This document shows, in pieces, positions 53,897 to 61,695 of a stretch of DNA of 64,000 nucleotides. How positions within the stretch are numbered: position 1 is the first letter of the stretch; each line of letters opens with the position of its first letter. The position numbers and the translations under genes are program-made. The notes beneath the pieces are model-generated. The model worked only from the letters and a program-made list of their open reading frames with translations, was not told the origin of the DNA and ran no database searches. The DNA is from Candidatus Koribacter versatilis Ellin345 (GTDB lineage: Bacteria > Acidobacteriota > Terriglobia > Terriglobales > Acidobacteriaceae): positions 3,782,001 through 3,846,000 of the forward strand of contig NC_008009.1 of NCBI RefSeq assembly GCF_000014005.1. The letters run 5' to 3'.

Positions 53897-55096
53897 CTAG
53901 ACGAGTTCGACGGCCATAGCGACCGCATTGCCGCCGCCGAGGCAGAGCGATGCGATGCCGCGCTTGGCGTTGCGGTGGATCATCTCGTAGATGAGAGTGG
54001 TGAGCACGCGCGCGCCGCTGCAGCCGATGGGATGACCTAACGCGACGGCGCCGCCGTTGACGTTGACGCGCGAGGCGTCGAGACCGAGCTCCTGGACCAG
54101 CGCGACGGACTGGACCGAGAAGGCTTCGTTGAGTTCGTAGAGATCGACATCGTTGGCGGACCAACCGGTCTTGGCCCAGATCTGGCGGACGGCATCTACC
54201 GGGGCCATCATGACCCATGCGGGTTCGAGACCGCTGGTGGCTTGCGCAAGGATGCGGACCATCGGCTTGAGGCCGAGCGCTTTGGCTTTGCTGGCGCTGG
54301 TGACGACGAGAGCGGCGGCGCCGTCGTTGATCGTCGAGGCATTGCCGGCAGTTACGCTGCCGTCTTTCTTGAATGCGGGTTTGAGCTTGGCGAGGCTGAT
54401 CGCGGTGCTGTCTTCGCGCGGGCCTTCGTCGCGATCGAGGAATTCGGCGGGAGCGTCTTTCTTCTTCGATGGAAGTTGGACAGGGACGATTTCATCTTTG
54501 AAGCGGCCGGCCTTTTGCGCTTCAATCGCTTTGCGATGCGAGTTGGCGGCGTATTCATCCTGCTGCTCGCGGGTGACTTTGTATTTGTCGGCAACGTTCT
54601 CGCCGGTCTGGCCCATGTGGTAGTTGTTGTACACATCCCAGAGACCGTCGTTGATCATGGAGTCGACCGCGGTCTGGTTGCCCATGCGGAAGCCTTTGCG
54701 CGCGGTGGGCAGCAGGTAGGGAGCGTTGGTCATGGATTCCATTCCACCGGCGACGACGAGCTGCGCATTCTCGGTCTGGATAGCTTGCGCGGCAAGAGCG
54801 ACGGACTTCAAACCGGAGCCGCAGACCTTGTTGATGGTCATGGCGCCGACGTGCGGTGGAAGTCCACCTTTGATCGCGGCCTGGCGCGCGGGATTTTGTC
54901 CGAGACCGGCCTGGAGCACGTTACCCATGATGCATTCGTTGACTGCGTTGAGGTCGGTGATGCCGGCGCGCTTCACGGCTTCGCGCACAGCGATGGCGCC
55001 GAGGTCGGTGGCGGTTAGGTCAGAGAAGGCACCCTGGAACTTGGCGATGGGGGTGCGTACGGCGGAAACAATGACGACATCTTCAAACGACGCCAT
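53897..55096 (-). CDS. Acetyl-CoA acetyltransferase (thiolase)
   Basis: A 399-residue thiolase that joins two acetyl-CoA to acetoacetyl-CoA or works in reverse. The nucleophile cysteine is in KVCGSGLKS (about residue 89). [23 protein letters not shown] and the final acid-base cysteine in [12 protein letters not shown] are all present. Length and motifs fit the biosynthetic type (AtoB/PhaA). The ATG at 55096 is chosen because [16 protein letters not shown] is the usual start. It stands alone, without bcd/hbd partners, so the pathway is open: polyhydroxybutyrate, isoprenoids or fatty-acid use. Confidence 0.93.
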   Translation of the reverse strand: MASFEDVVIVSAVRTPIAKFQGAFSDLTATDLGAIAVREAVKRAGITDLNAVNECIMGNVLQAGLGQNPARQAAIKGGLPPHVGAMTINKVCGSGLKSVALAAQAIQTENAQLVVAGGMESMTNAPYLLPTARKGFRMGNQTAVDSMINDGLWDVYNNYHMGQTGENVADKYKVTREQQDEYAANSHRKAIEAQKAGRFKDEIVPVQLPSKKKDAPAEFLDRDEGPREDSTAISLAKLKPAFKKDGSVTAGNASTINDGAAALVVTSASKAKALGLKPMVRILAQATSGLEPAWVMMAPVDAVRQIWAKTGWSANDVDLYELNEAFSVQSVALVQELGLDASRVNVNGGAVALGHPIGCSGARVLTTLIYEMIHRNAKRGIASLCLGGGNAVAMAVELV

Positions 55097-55256
55097 GAAG
55101 AGTGCTCCTGGATAAAAACTGAAATTGTCAGTGGAGGACCGCGGGACGGATGCAGGCCCCACAGAGCGGCCCGCGGCGGAATCCCCAACCGGACATTATA
55201 AGATGGTGCGCACCGCGACCGCGATTCATTGCGAGTTGCTGCATCCAAGAGGAGTG

Positions 55257-56024
55257 ATGGAACCGACGCCAACCTTTGAACCACCGGTACTCGTAGAAGC
55301 ACCGCCACCAGAGCCGCGCGGCATTGCGCCGGTGTGGCACACGCTGCTGTTCATCGCAATCTTCGCCGGGTTGACGCTGGGCGGGACGAAACGCAGCGAG
55401 TCTGTTGCGGGTCATGCGAAGTGGCCGTTGTATGTCGAAACGATCGTGATGCAGTGGTTGCTGGTGCTTTATGCATGGTGGGGGCTGCGGCTGCGCGGGC
55501 GCACGATGCGGGAGATCGTCGGTGGCAGGTGGGAGGATGCGGAGGCCGTGCTCACCGACGTGCTGATCGCGATTGGGTTCTTCTTCGCGAACATCATGGT
55601 GCGAGCGATTGTGCTGGGCGTAATGATGGCGGTGAGCCAAGGCTTCAAGACGATGTCGATCGAGGGCGTACAGAAGGTGGCACAAAAGATTGGGCCGCAG
55701 AGCATGCTCGAAACACTGCTGTTCATGGGCGTCGCGGTGACGGCGGGGATCTGCGAGGAGATTTTGTTCCGCGGATATTTGCAACAGCAACTCGCGGTGT
55801 GGACGAAGAGCACCACCCTCGGAGTGATTCTGAGCGCGATACTTTTTTGCGCGGGACATGCGTACCAGGGATGGCTACTCGCAGTGCAAGTGGGCATACT
55901 CGGACTGATGCTGGGCATCCTCGCAGCGTGGAGAAAGTCATTGCGGCCAGGAATAATTGCGCATGGCATGCAGGACGTGATCAGCGGATTGTTGTCGAAA
56001 GTTTTGCTATCGCGCGTGCATTGA
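55257..56024 (+). CDS. CPBP (CAAX-like) intramembrane metalloprotease
   Basis: A 255-residue polytopic membrane protein with a proline-rich start and the CPBP motifs CEEILFRGYLQ (EExxxR), LFCAGHAYQG (FxxxH) and IIAHGMQD (HxxxD). The ATG at 55257 follows AAGAGGAG; the frame is open upstream to a TTG at 55125, but that stretch lies in the divergent promoter region of the thiolase gene. It is a second CPBP gene beside that at 36843, and the two are not close in sequence. Substrate is unknown. Confidence 0.86.
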   Translation: MEPTPTFEPPVLVEAPPPEPRGIAPVWHTLLFIAIFAGLTLGGTKRSESVAGHAKWPLYVETIVMQWLLVLYAWWGLRLRGRTMREIVGGRWEDAEAVLTDVLIAIGFFFANIMVRAIVLGVMMAVSQGFKTMSIEGVQKVAQKIGPQSMLETLLFMGVAVTAGICEEILFRGYLQQQLAVWTKSTTLGVILSAILFCAGHAYQGWLLAVQVGILGLMLGILAAWRKSLRPGIIAHGMQDVISGLLSKVLLSRVH

Positions 56025-56188
56025 TCTCGCAATGAAATTTTGCGAGATGCGTTTCGACTAGTGTCCATGCGGGTGCGAGTGATGTTGAAATTTTGATGCG
56101 GGGCGCGAAAAAGACCCGAAGAGAAAAACATCGGCGGTGAAGTGACGAAAGTGTCGGGTGGAAGAATTGAGTCTGCATCATTTTTCTC

Positions 56189-56217
56189 TTGACTTGAAAT
56201 TTGAATAACCATATACA
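56189..56217 (+). promoter_or_regulatory. Canonical sigma-70 promoter of the lysine-rich peptide gene
   Basis: TTGACT (56189-56194), a 17-bp spacer and TATACA (56212-56217), in an AT-rich stretch unlike the rest of the window. Transcription should begin near 56224, giving a leader of about 55 nt. Confidence 0.75.
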
Positions 56218-56279
56218 ACTAACAAATTGCAATTGCTTCAAGGCGGTTGCAAGAACATCAAAAGGGAGAATAGAAAACA

Positions 56280-56339
56280 ATGGCAACGAAAAAGGCTGCA
56301 AAGAAGGCTACGAAGAAGGCCGCTAAGAAAAAGAAGTAA
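56280..56339 (+). CDS. 19-residue Lys/Ala-rich peptide, histone-tail-like
   Basis: The ATG at 56280 opens a frame of 19 codons ending in TAA at 56337. The product is almost all lysine and alanine with two threonines (MATKKAAKKATKKAAKKKK), as in the C-terminal tails of bacterial histone H1-like and HU-like DNA-binding proteins. AAAGGGAG stands about 15 nt upstream, a sigma-70 promoter lies before that, and a strong hairpin follows. So the whole unit promoter-leader-ORF-terminator is complete though tiny. It may bind nucleic acid. It is too short for most gene callers. I cannot rule out that the transcript acts as an RNA. Confidence 0.55.
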   Translation: MATKKAAKKATKKAAKKKK

Positions 56340-56365
56340 GCAGGCTCTCGAGCCTTAATGACCAT

Positions 56366-56387
56366 GGGGGACGCGACAGCGTCCCCC
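56366..56387 (+). terminator. Terminator-like hairpin after the Lys-rich peptide
   Basis: GGGGGACGC, loop GACA and GCGTCCCCC form a nine-pair hairpin followed by AAAACTTTT. The T-run is slightly delayed, so termination is likely but not certain. Confidence 0.65.
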
Positions 56388-56419
56388 AAAACTTTTGGGC
56401 ATTTGTGTGGTGATAGGGA

Positions 56420-56465
56420 TCCTTCGACTGCGTCGCGCTGCGCGCGACTTCGCTCAGGATGACAG
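56420..56465. repeat. Palindromic repeat, family B copy 1
   Basis: A 46-bp unit with central palindrome GTCGCGC-TGC-GCGCGAC. An identical 46-bp copy lies at 57214-57259 in the same orientation. This copy overlaps the 3' end of rsmE, giving the last three codons (Leu-Ser-Ser) and the TGA stop. Confidence 0.85.
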
Positions 56466-57158
56466 GGTGATGGCGACGGCCGAGATGGAGGCGGTTTCGG
56501 CTCGGAGGATGGTGGGGCCCAGGGACGCGCGCTGCCAACCTGATTGATCGAATTGCGTGAGTTCGTCATCGGTCCAGCCGCCTTCGGGGCCGATGGCTAA
56601 CGAGACTTCCCTGCTCTGCTCGCTCGCTTCCAAGACATCGCGCAACATGTTTTGCTGTTCGGTTTCGGCTAGAACGATGCGCTGACCGACGGCTTCTAGC
56701 GTCTGCTTGAGCTTCACGGGTTCGGTGATTTCGGGAGGAGCTGCGCGGCGGGATTGCTGCGCGGCTTCTAGCGCGATGCGGCGCCAGCGCTCTACGCGCT
56801 TTGCGGCGGATGCGGCGAGATGGGGCTCGGTGCGGCGGGCGATCACCGGAATGATCTTTGCGACGCCTAGTTCGGTGCACTTTTCGATCGCCCATTCGAG
56901 GCGGTCGAATTTAAAGACAGCAAGGTAGAGAGAGATGGGAGTGATCGCGGTGGAGGGGAGTTCTTCGCCCAGGGTGAACTCGACTCTGTCTTCCGCGATT
57001 GACGTGATGGTGCCGCGGCGGATGTGGGTGCCTAGCGAGATGTCGAATTGCTGGCCGACTCGGGCGCGGAGAACGCGTGCTAGATGCGCGGCGTTGGTGC
57101 CGGTTAGGGCGGCAGTGTCGCCCTTGTGTTCGTCGGCGATCCAGCGGCGGCGGGTCAT
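56454..57158 (-). CDS. rsmE: 16S rRNA (uracil1498-N3)-methyltransferase
   Basis: A 234-residue SPOUT-class methyltransferase that modifies U1498 of 16S rRNA in the small subunit. The N-terminal PUA-like domain (about 1-70; HLARVLRARVGQQF) and the trefoil-knot domain are clear, with SLAIGPEGGWTDDEL and SLGPTILRAETAS as the SAM-binding knot motifs. Length is standard. The usual prmA neighbour is absent. The gene is bracketed by two identical 46-bp family B repeats, one of which supplies its stop codon. It is upstream of dnaJ in map order but on the same strand and not close. Confidence 0.94.
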   Translation of the reverse strand: MTRRRWIADEHKGDTAALTGTNAAHLARVLRARVGQQFDISLGTHIRRGTITSIAEDRVEFTLGEELPSTAITPISLYLAVFKFDRLEWAIEKCTELGVAKIIPVIARRTEPHLAASAAKRVERWRRIALEAAQQSRRAAPPEITEPVKLKQTLEAVGQRIVLAETEQQNMLRDVLEASEQSREVSLAIGPEGGWTDDELTQFDQSGWQRASLGPTILRAETASISAVAITLSS

Positions 57159-57213
57159 ATGCAGAGGGTAGCAGATGGCTGTGCAGAGTTTGAGATTCTT
57201 GAGAGGACAGGGG

Positions 57214-57259
57214 TCCTTCGACTGCGTCGCGCTGCGCGCGACTTCGCTCAGGATGACAG
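57214..57259. repeat. Palindromic repeat, family B copy 2
   Basis: Identical over 46 bp to the copy at 56420-56465, same orientation, 56 bp upstream of the rsmE start codon. Confidence 0.85.
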
Positions 57260-57292
57260 AACTAAAACTGAAGCAAAACCCAAAAGCAAAAT

Positions 57293-57337
57293 CCCCACCC
57301 TATCGCGCGAAATGCGCACGATAAGGATGGGGCACCC
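57293..57337. repeat. Palindromic repeat, family C copy 2
   Basis: CCCCACCCTATCG and CGATAAGGATGGGG form the arms, with inner GCG/CGC pairs, followed by CACCC. It lies just after the dnaJ stop; related to 3787-3820 and 58499-58535. Confidence 0.65.
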
Positions 57338-57351
57338 GCTCTTCTCTCAAA

Positions 57352-58479
57352 CTACGAGAACATGTCTTTCATTTTGCTCATCAGCGATTTTTCTGGGCTG
57401 TTCTCTACGCTGGCGCCGGCTTCCAGCTCTTGCAGTAGTTCGCGTTGGCGCTTGTTGAGCTTACTGGGGGTTTGGACTTTGATCTCGACGAAGATATCGC
57501 CTTTGCCGTGCCCGTTGAGGACGGGGACGCCCTTGCCGCGCAGCTTGATTTGCGTGCCGGTTTGCGTGCCTTCGGGGATGTGGAGCTTGTGCTCGCCCTC
57601 GAGGGTGGGGATCATGATGTCGGTACCGAGCGCGGCTTGCGCGAACGAGACGGGGACGGTGCAGAAGAGGTCTTTGCCCTCGCGCTCGAAGAACTTGTGC
57701 TCTTTCACGTGCAGGACAATGTAGAGATCGCCCGCGGGGCCGCCGTGAGTTCCGGCTTCGCCTTGTCCGTTGTAGCGGATGCGAGTACCGTCTTCGACGC
57801 CGGCGGGGACCTTGACGGCGATGGTGCGCTCGCGAACGACGGCGCCTTGTCCGCGACAGCCGGCACAGGGATCGGTGATGACCTGGCCGAGACCGCCGCA
57901 GGTGCCACAAGTGCGCGAGACACTGAAGAAGCCTTGCTGGAAGCGCTCCTGTCCGCGGCCACCGCACTTGCGGCAGCTGACGGGAGCTTTGCCGGGAGCG
58001 GCGCCGCTACCGTGACAAGTTTCGCAGGTTTCGTGGCGACGGACGCGAGACTCGGTCTCGATGCCGAAGACCGCTTGCTCGAATTCTAGGGTGATGTCTT
58101 CGCGGAGATCGGCGCCGCGCTGGGCGCGTGAGCGTCCACGGCCGCGGCCGAAGAGATCGCCCATACCGAACATGTCGGTGAAGATCTCGCTGAAGTCCAC
58201 CATGTTCGGATCGAAGCCGCCGGAGCCACCATTGCCGCCGAGGCCCGCGTGTCCGAAGCGATCGTACGCAGCGCGCTTCTCGGAGTCGGAGAGCACGCCG
58301 TAGGCTTCGCTGCACTCCTTGAACTTCTCTTCCGCGTCCTTGTTGTCGGGATTGCGGTCGGGGTGAAACTGGAGAGCGAGCTTACGATAAGAGCTCTTGA
58401 TCTCCTGGTCAGTGGCGGTGCGAGTGACCTGGAGAACCTCGTAGTAGTCGCGTTTCGCGTTGGTAGCCGTAGATGCCAT
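57352..58479 (-). CDS. dnaJ: Chaperone DnaJ (Hsp40)
   Basis: A 375-residue type I Hsp40. The J domain (about 8-75) has the HPD motif in LQFHPDRNP that triggers DnaK's ATPase. A Gly/Phe-rich linker follows, then four zinc-finger repeats (CETCHGSG, CRKCGGRG, CGTCGGLG, CAGCRGQG, about 145-215) and the C-terminal substrate-binding sheets. The ATG at 58479 is the start; a TTG at 58488 is less likely. It is the third gene of hrcA-grpE-dnaJ, with a palindromic repeat in the 63-bp spacer to grpE and another just after its stop. dnaK is not in the window. Confidence 0.96.
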   Translation of the reverse strand: MASTATNAKRDYYEVLQVTRTATDQEIKSSYRKLALQFHPDRNPDNKDAEEKFKECSEAYGVLSDSEKRAAYDRFGHAGLGGNGGSGGFDPNMVDFSEIFTDMFGMGDLFGRGRGRSRAQRGADLREDITLEFEQAVFGIETESRVRRHETCETCHGSGAAPGKAPVSCRKCGGRGQERFQQGFFSVSRTCGTCGGLGQVITDPCAGCRGQGAVVRERTIAVKVPAGVEDGTRIRYNGQGEAGTHGGPAGDLYIVLHVKEHKFFEREGKDLFCTVPVSFAQAALGTDIMIPTLEGEHKLHIPEGTQTGTQIKLRGKGVPVLNGHGKGDIFVEIKVQTPSKLNKRQRELLQELEAGASVENSPEKSLMSKMKDMFS

Positions 58480-58498
58480 CCTCGTCAACTTTAACTAC

Positions 58499-58535
58499 CC
58501 CACCCTACGGACTGCGTCCGTAGAATGGAGCACCC
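58499..58535. repeat. Palindromic repeat, family C copy 3
   Basis: CCCACCCTACGGA and TCCGTAGAATGGA pair around CTGCG, then GCACCC. It fills the spacer between grpE and dnaJ, so it would form a hairpin inside the heat-shock mRNA. Confidence 0.65.
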
Positions 58536-58542
58536 TTCGATG

Positions 58543-59088
58543 TTATTTGCTGCGTGCCACGCGCACCATTGCCGGGCGCAGGAGGCGGTCCTTGATCTTG
58601 TAACCGCGCTGGAGTTCGCCAATGACAGTGTTGTCGGGCGCAGCGTCGGTGTCTTCCATGGCGATGGCCATGTGCAGGTTCGGGTCGAAGGGCTGGCCTT
58701 CGGCCGGAATGGGCTGCACGCCGAGCTTGGCGAGCGCGTCGTGGAACTGGCGGTCGATCAGCTCGATGCCGGAGCGAATCTGGTCGAGGTCCTGCGCATC
58801 GGACTTCGCGGCCCCGTCGAGGCTGTCGAGAATCGGCAGGAAAGTTTTGAGCGCGTCTACGACAGCGTAGTCGCGATAGTCCTGCTGCTCGCGGGCATTG
58901 CGCTTGCGGAAGTTGTCGAACTCGGCCTGGAGCCGCGCCAGGCGATCGAGGTACTGGTCACGCTCTTTGCGTAGCGCTTCGATTTCAGCGTCGGCCGAAG
59001 TGGCGGCAGTTTCGTTCTCCGCGGCAGGCAGTTCGTGTTCAACGTCGAGCTGCTCTTCGGTTTCTCCATTGTTTTTTTGATTGCTCAT
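58543..59088 (-). CDS. grpE: Nucleotide exchange factor GrpE
   Basis: A 181-residue protein with an acidic disordered start, a long helix (EIEALRKERDQYLDRLARLQ) and the conserved beta-wing domain (GVQPIPAEGQPFDPNLHMAI, then VIGELQRGYKIKDRLLRPA). GrpE releases ADP from DnaK. Length and pattern are standard. It lies 6 bp after the hrcA stop and before dnaJ. Confidence 0.96.
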   Translation of the reverse strand: MSNQKNNGETEEQLDVEHELPAAENETAATSADAEIEALRKERDQYLDRLARLQAEFDNFRKRNAREQQDYRDYAVVDALKTFLPILDSLDGAAKSDAQDLDQIRSGIELIDRQFHDALAKLGVQPIPAEGQPFDPNLHMAIAMEDTDAAPDNTVIGELQRGYKIKDRLLRPAMVRVARSK

Positions 59089-59094
59089 AGCTAC

Positions 59095-60138
59095 TTATTC
59101 CGAATCATTCCAGATGTGATCGAAGAGGCGCGCGATATACGAAACGGCCGAGATGGTGTGCTCGTAATCAATGCGGGTAGGCCCGATGACTGCGAGAGAA
59201 CCCATGACCTCGTTGCCGACGCGAGCGGGCGCTCCGATCAGTACGAAATTACTTAGATGCGGCAAGGTGTCTTCAAGACCCACAACCACGCGGACGGCCT
59301 CCTGGCGCACGTCCACATAGGCGGAGAGCAGGTTTACGAGACGCTGCTTTTCTTCAAGCGTCTTGAGCAGCTCGCGCAGGCGGTCGCGGTCGTGGTCGTC
59401 AACCACCAGGTTCGAAGTGCCCTCGATGTAGACATCCTGCGTAGTCTCGGATTCGAGAGCACCTTTTTTATAGAGCTCTTCGACCGAGTGCATCAGGCGG
59501 TCGTATTCGCTGCGCTCCTGGTCGAGGCGGCGCGCAAGATCGACGCGGATTTCTTCCATGATCCAGCCGCGGTAGTTCTCGTTGAGGAAACGCGCGGCCG
59601 CGTCGAGTTCGAGCTGCGGAATGTCTTTGCCGAGCCGCATGATGCGATCGCGCACAATGCCGTTCTTATTGACGACGACACAGAGGACCTTGGATTCCGC
59701 GAGACGCTGGAAGTGCACGTGTTCGAGGGCATTCTTCGGGCCGATGCCCGCGACGGCGACTCCAACGTTTTGCGAAAGGAGCGAGAGCACGTGCGAGGTG
59801 CGCTCCATGAACTCCTGCATATCGTTGACGCCGTGGAAAGTGTCTTTGATCAGGCCTTCTTCGGCGGGTGCGAGGCTGGCTTCGCCGGTGAGTCCCTTCA
59901 CGTAATAGCGATAGGCGGCGGCGGTGGGAACGCGTCCGGCAGAAGTATGTGGCTGATCGAGGAGCCCGGCATCGGAGAGGTCGGCCATCACGTTGCGAAT
60001 GGTGGCGGCGCTCAGGCCCTCGCGACTACCGCGAGAAAGCGTGCGCGAGCCAACGGGTTCACCGGTCGAGATATAGGTCTCGACAATGGCGGTAAGGATC
60101 TCCCGCTCGCGTCTACCGATTTGGACAGGTTCCGACAT
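59095..60138 (-). CDS. hrcA: Heat-inducible transcription repressor HrcA
   Basis: A 347-residue repressor that binds CIRCE operators and depends on GroE for folding. The winged-helix N-terminus (IGRREREILTAIVETYISTG, then LSAATIRNVMADLSDAGLL) and the PHTSAGRVPTAAAYRYYV motif are typical. A GAF-like domain fills the rest. It is the first gene of the hrcA-grpE-dnaJ operon, so it likely represses itself through the CIRCE-like site at 60235. Confidence 0.96.
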   Translation of the reverse strand: MSEPVQIGRREREILTAIVETYISTGEPVGSRTLSRGSREGLSAATIRNVMADLSDAGLLDQPHTSAGRVPTAAAYRYYVKGLTGEASLAPAEEGLIKDTFHGVNDMQEFMERTSHVLSLLSQNVGVAVAGIGPKNALEHVHFQRLAESKVLCVVVNKNGIVRDRIMRLGKDIPQLELDAAARFLNENYRGWIMEEIRVDLARRLDQERSEYDRLMHSVEELYKKGALESETTQDVYIEGTSNLVVDDHDRDRLRELLKTLEEKQRLVNLLSAYVDVRQEAVRVVVGLEDTLPHLSNFVLIGAPARVGNEVMGSLAVIGPTRIDYEHTISAVSYIARLFDHIWNDSE

Positions 60139-60201
60139 TGGGCTCTTAACCCTTTAGATGCAGCAATTTAGGCTGCTAAGGGGTACACGTGTGCTGAATA
60201 C

Positions 60202-60231
60202 AGTTTAGAAACTTGATAGTGGGGATGTCAA
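60202..60231 (-). promoter_or_regulatory. Putative sigma-70 promoter of hrcA-grpE-dnaJ
   Basis: On the minus strand, TTGACA (60226-60231) and TAAACT (60202-60207) are 18 bp apart. The -35 is perfect, the -10 matches at four of six. The CIRCE-like operator lies 3 bp upstream of the -35. The hrcA start codon is 64 bp below the -10. Confidence 0.6.
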
Positions 60232-60234
60232 GGA

Positions 60235-60261
60235 TTAGCAAAGGTGGGGTGGGAGTGCTAA
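60235..60261. promoter_or_regulatory. CIRCE-like HrcA operator (one half degenerate)
   Basis: TTAGCAAAG, a 9-bp spacer and GAGTGCTAA give the exact 27-bp CIRCE length. The right half is perfect, the left half differs from TTAGCACTC at two bases. The remaining spacer to the esterase gene at 60470 has no ORF and nothing else that I recognise apart from the esterase's AAGGAGA ribosome site. Confidence 0.78.
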
Positions 60262-60451
60262 ACGTGTCGCCCGGATAGCAAAGTTGACTTTGGCCCTGAG
60301 TCTGACGAATGGGGATCAGTAAACGATTTCCGGAGTTCCCTGCTCGAACGGTGTACGACAAACCGTGAAATCCATTACCATTCCATCGCCGATCAATTCG
60401 TCCGCTGGCGAAGCACGAAGCGCCTTCGAGTAATCGCTTACTTCACCTTAA

Positions 60452-61648
<1,197 letters not shown>

Positions 61649-61695
61649 TTGATCGCTATCCCCAACCTCACAGACCCTCGCTGTCGGAGAGAACC

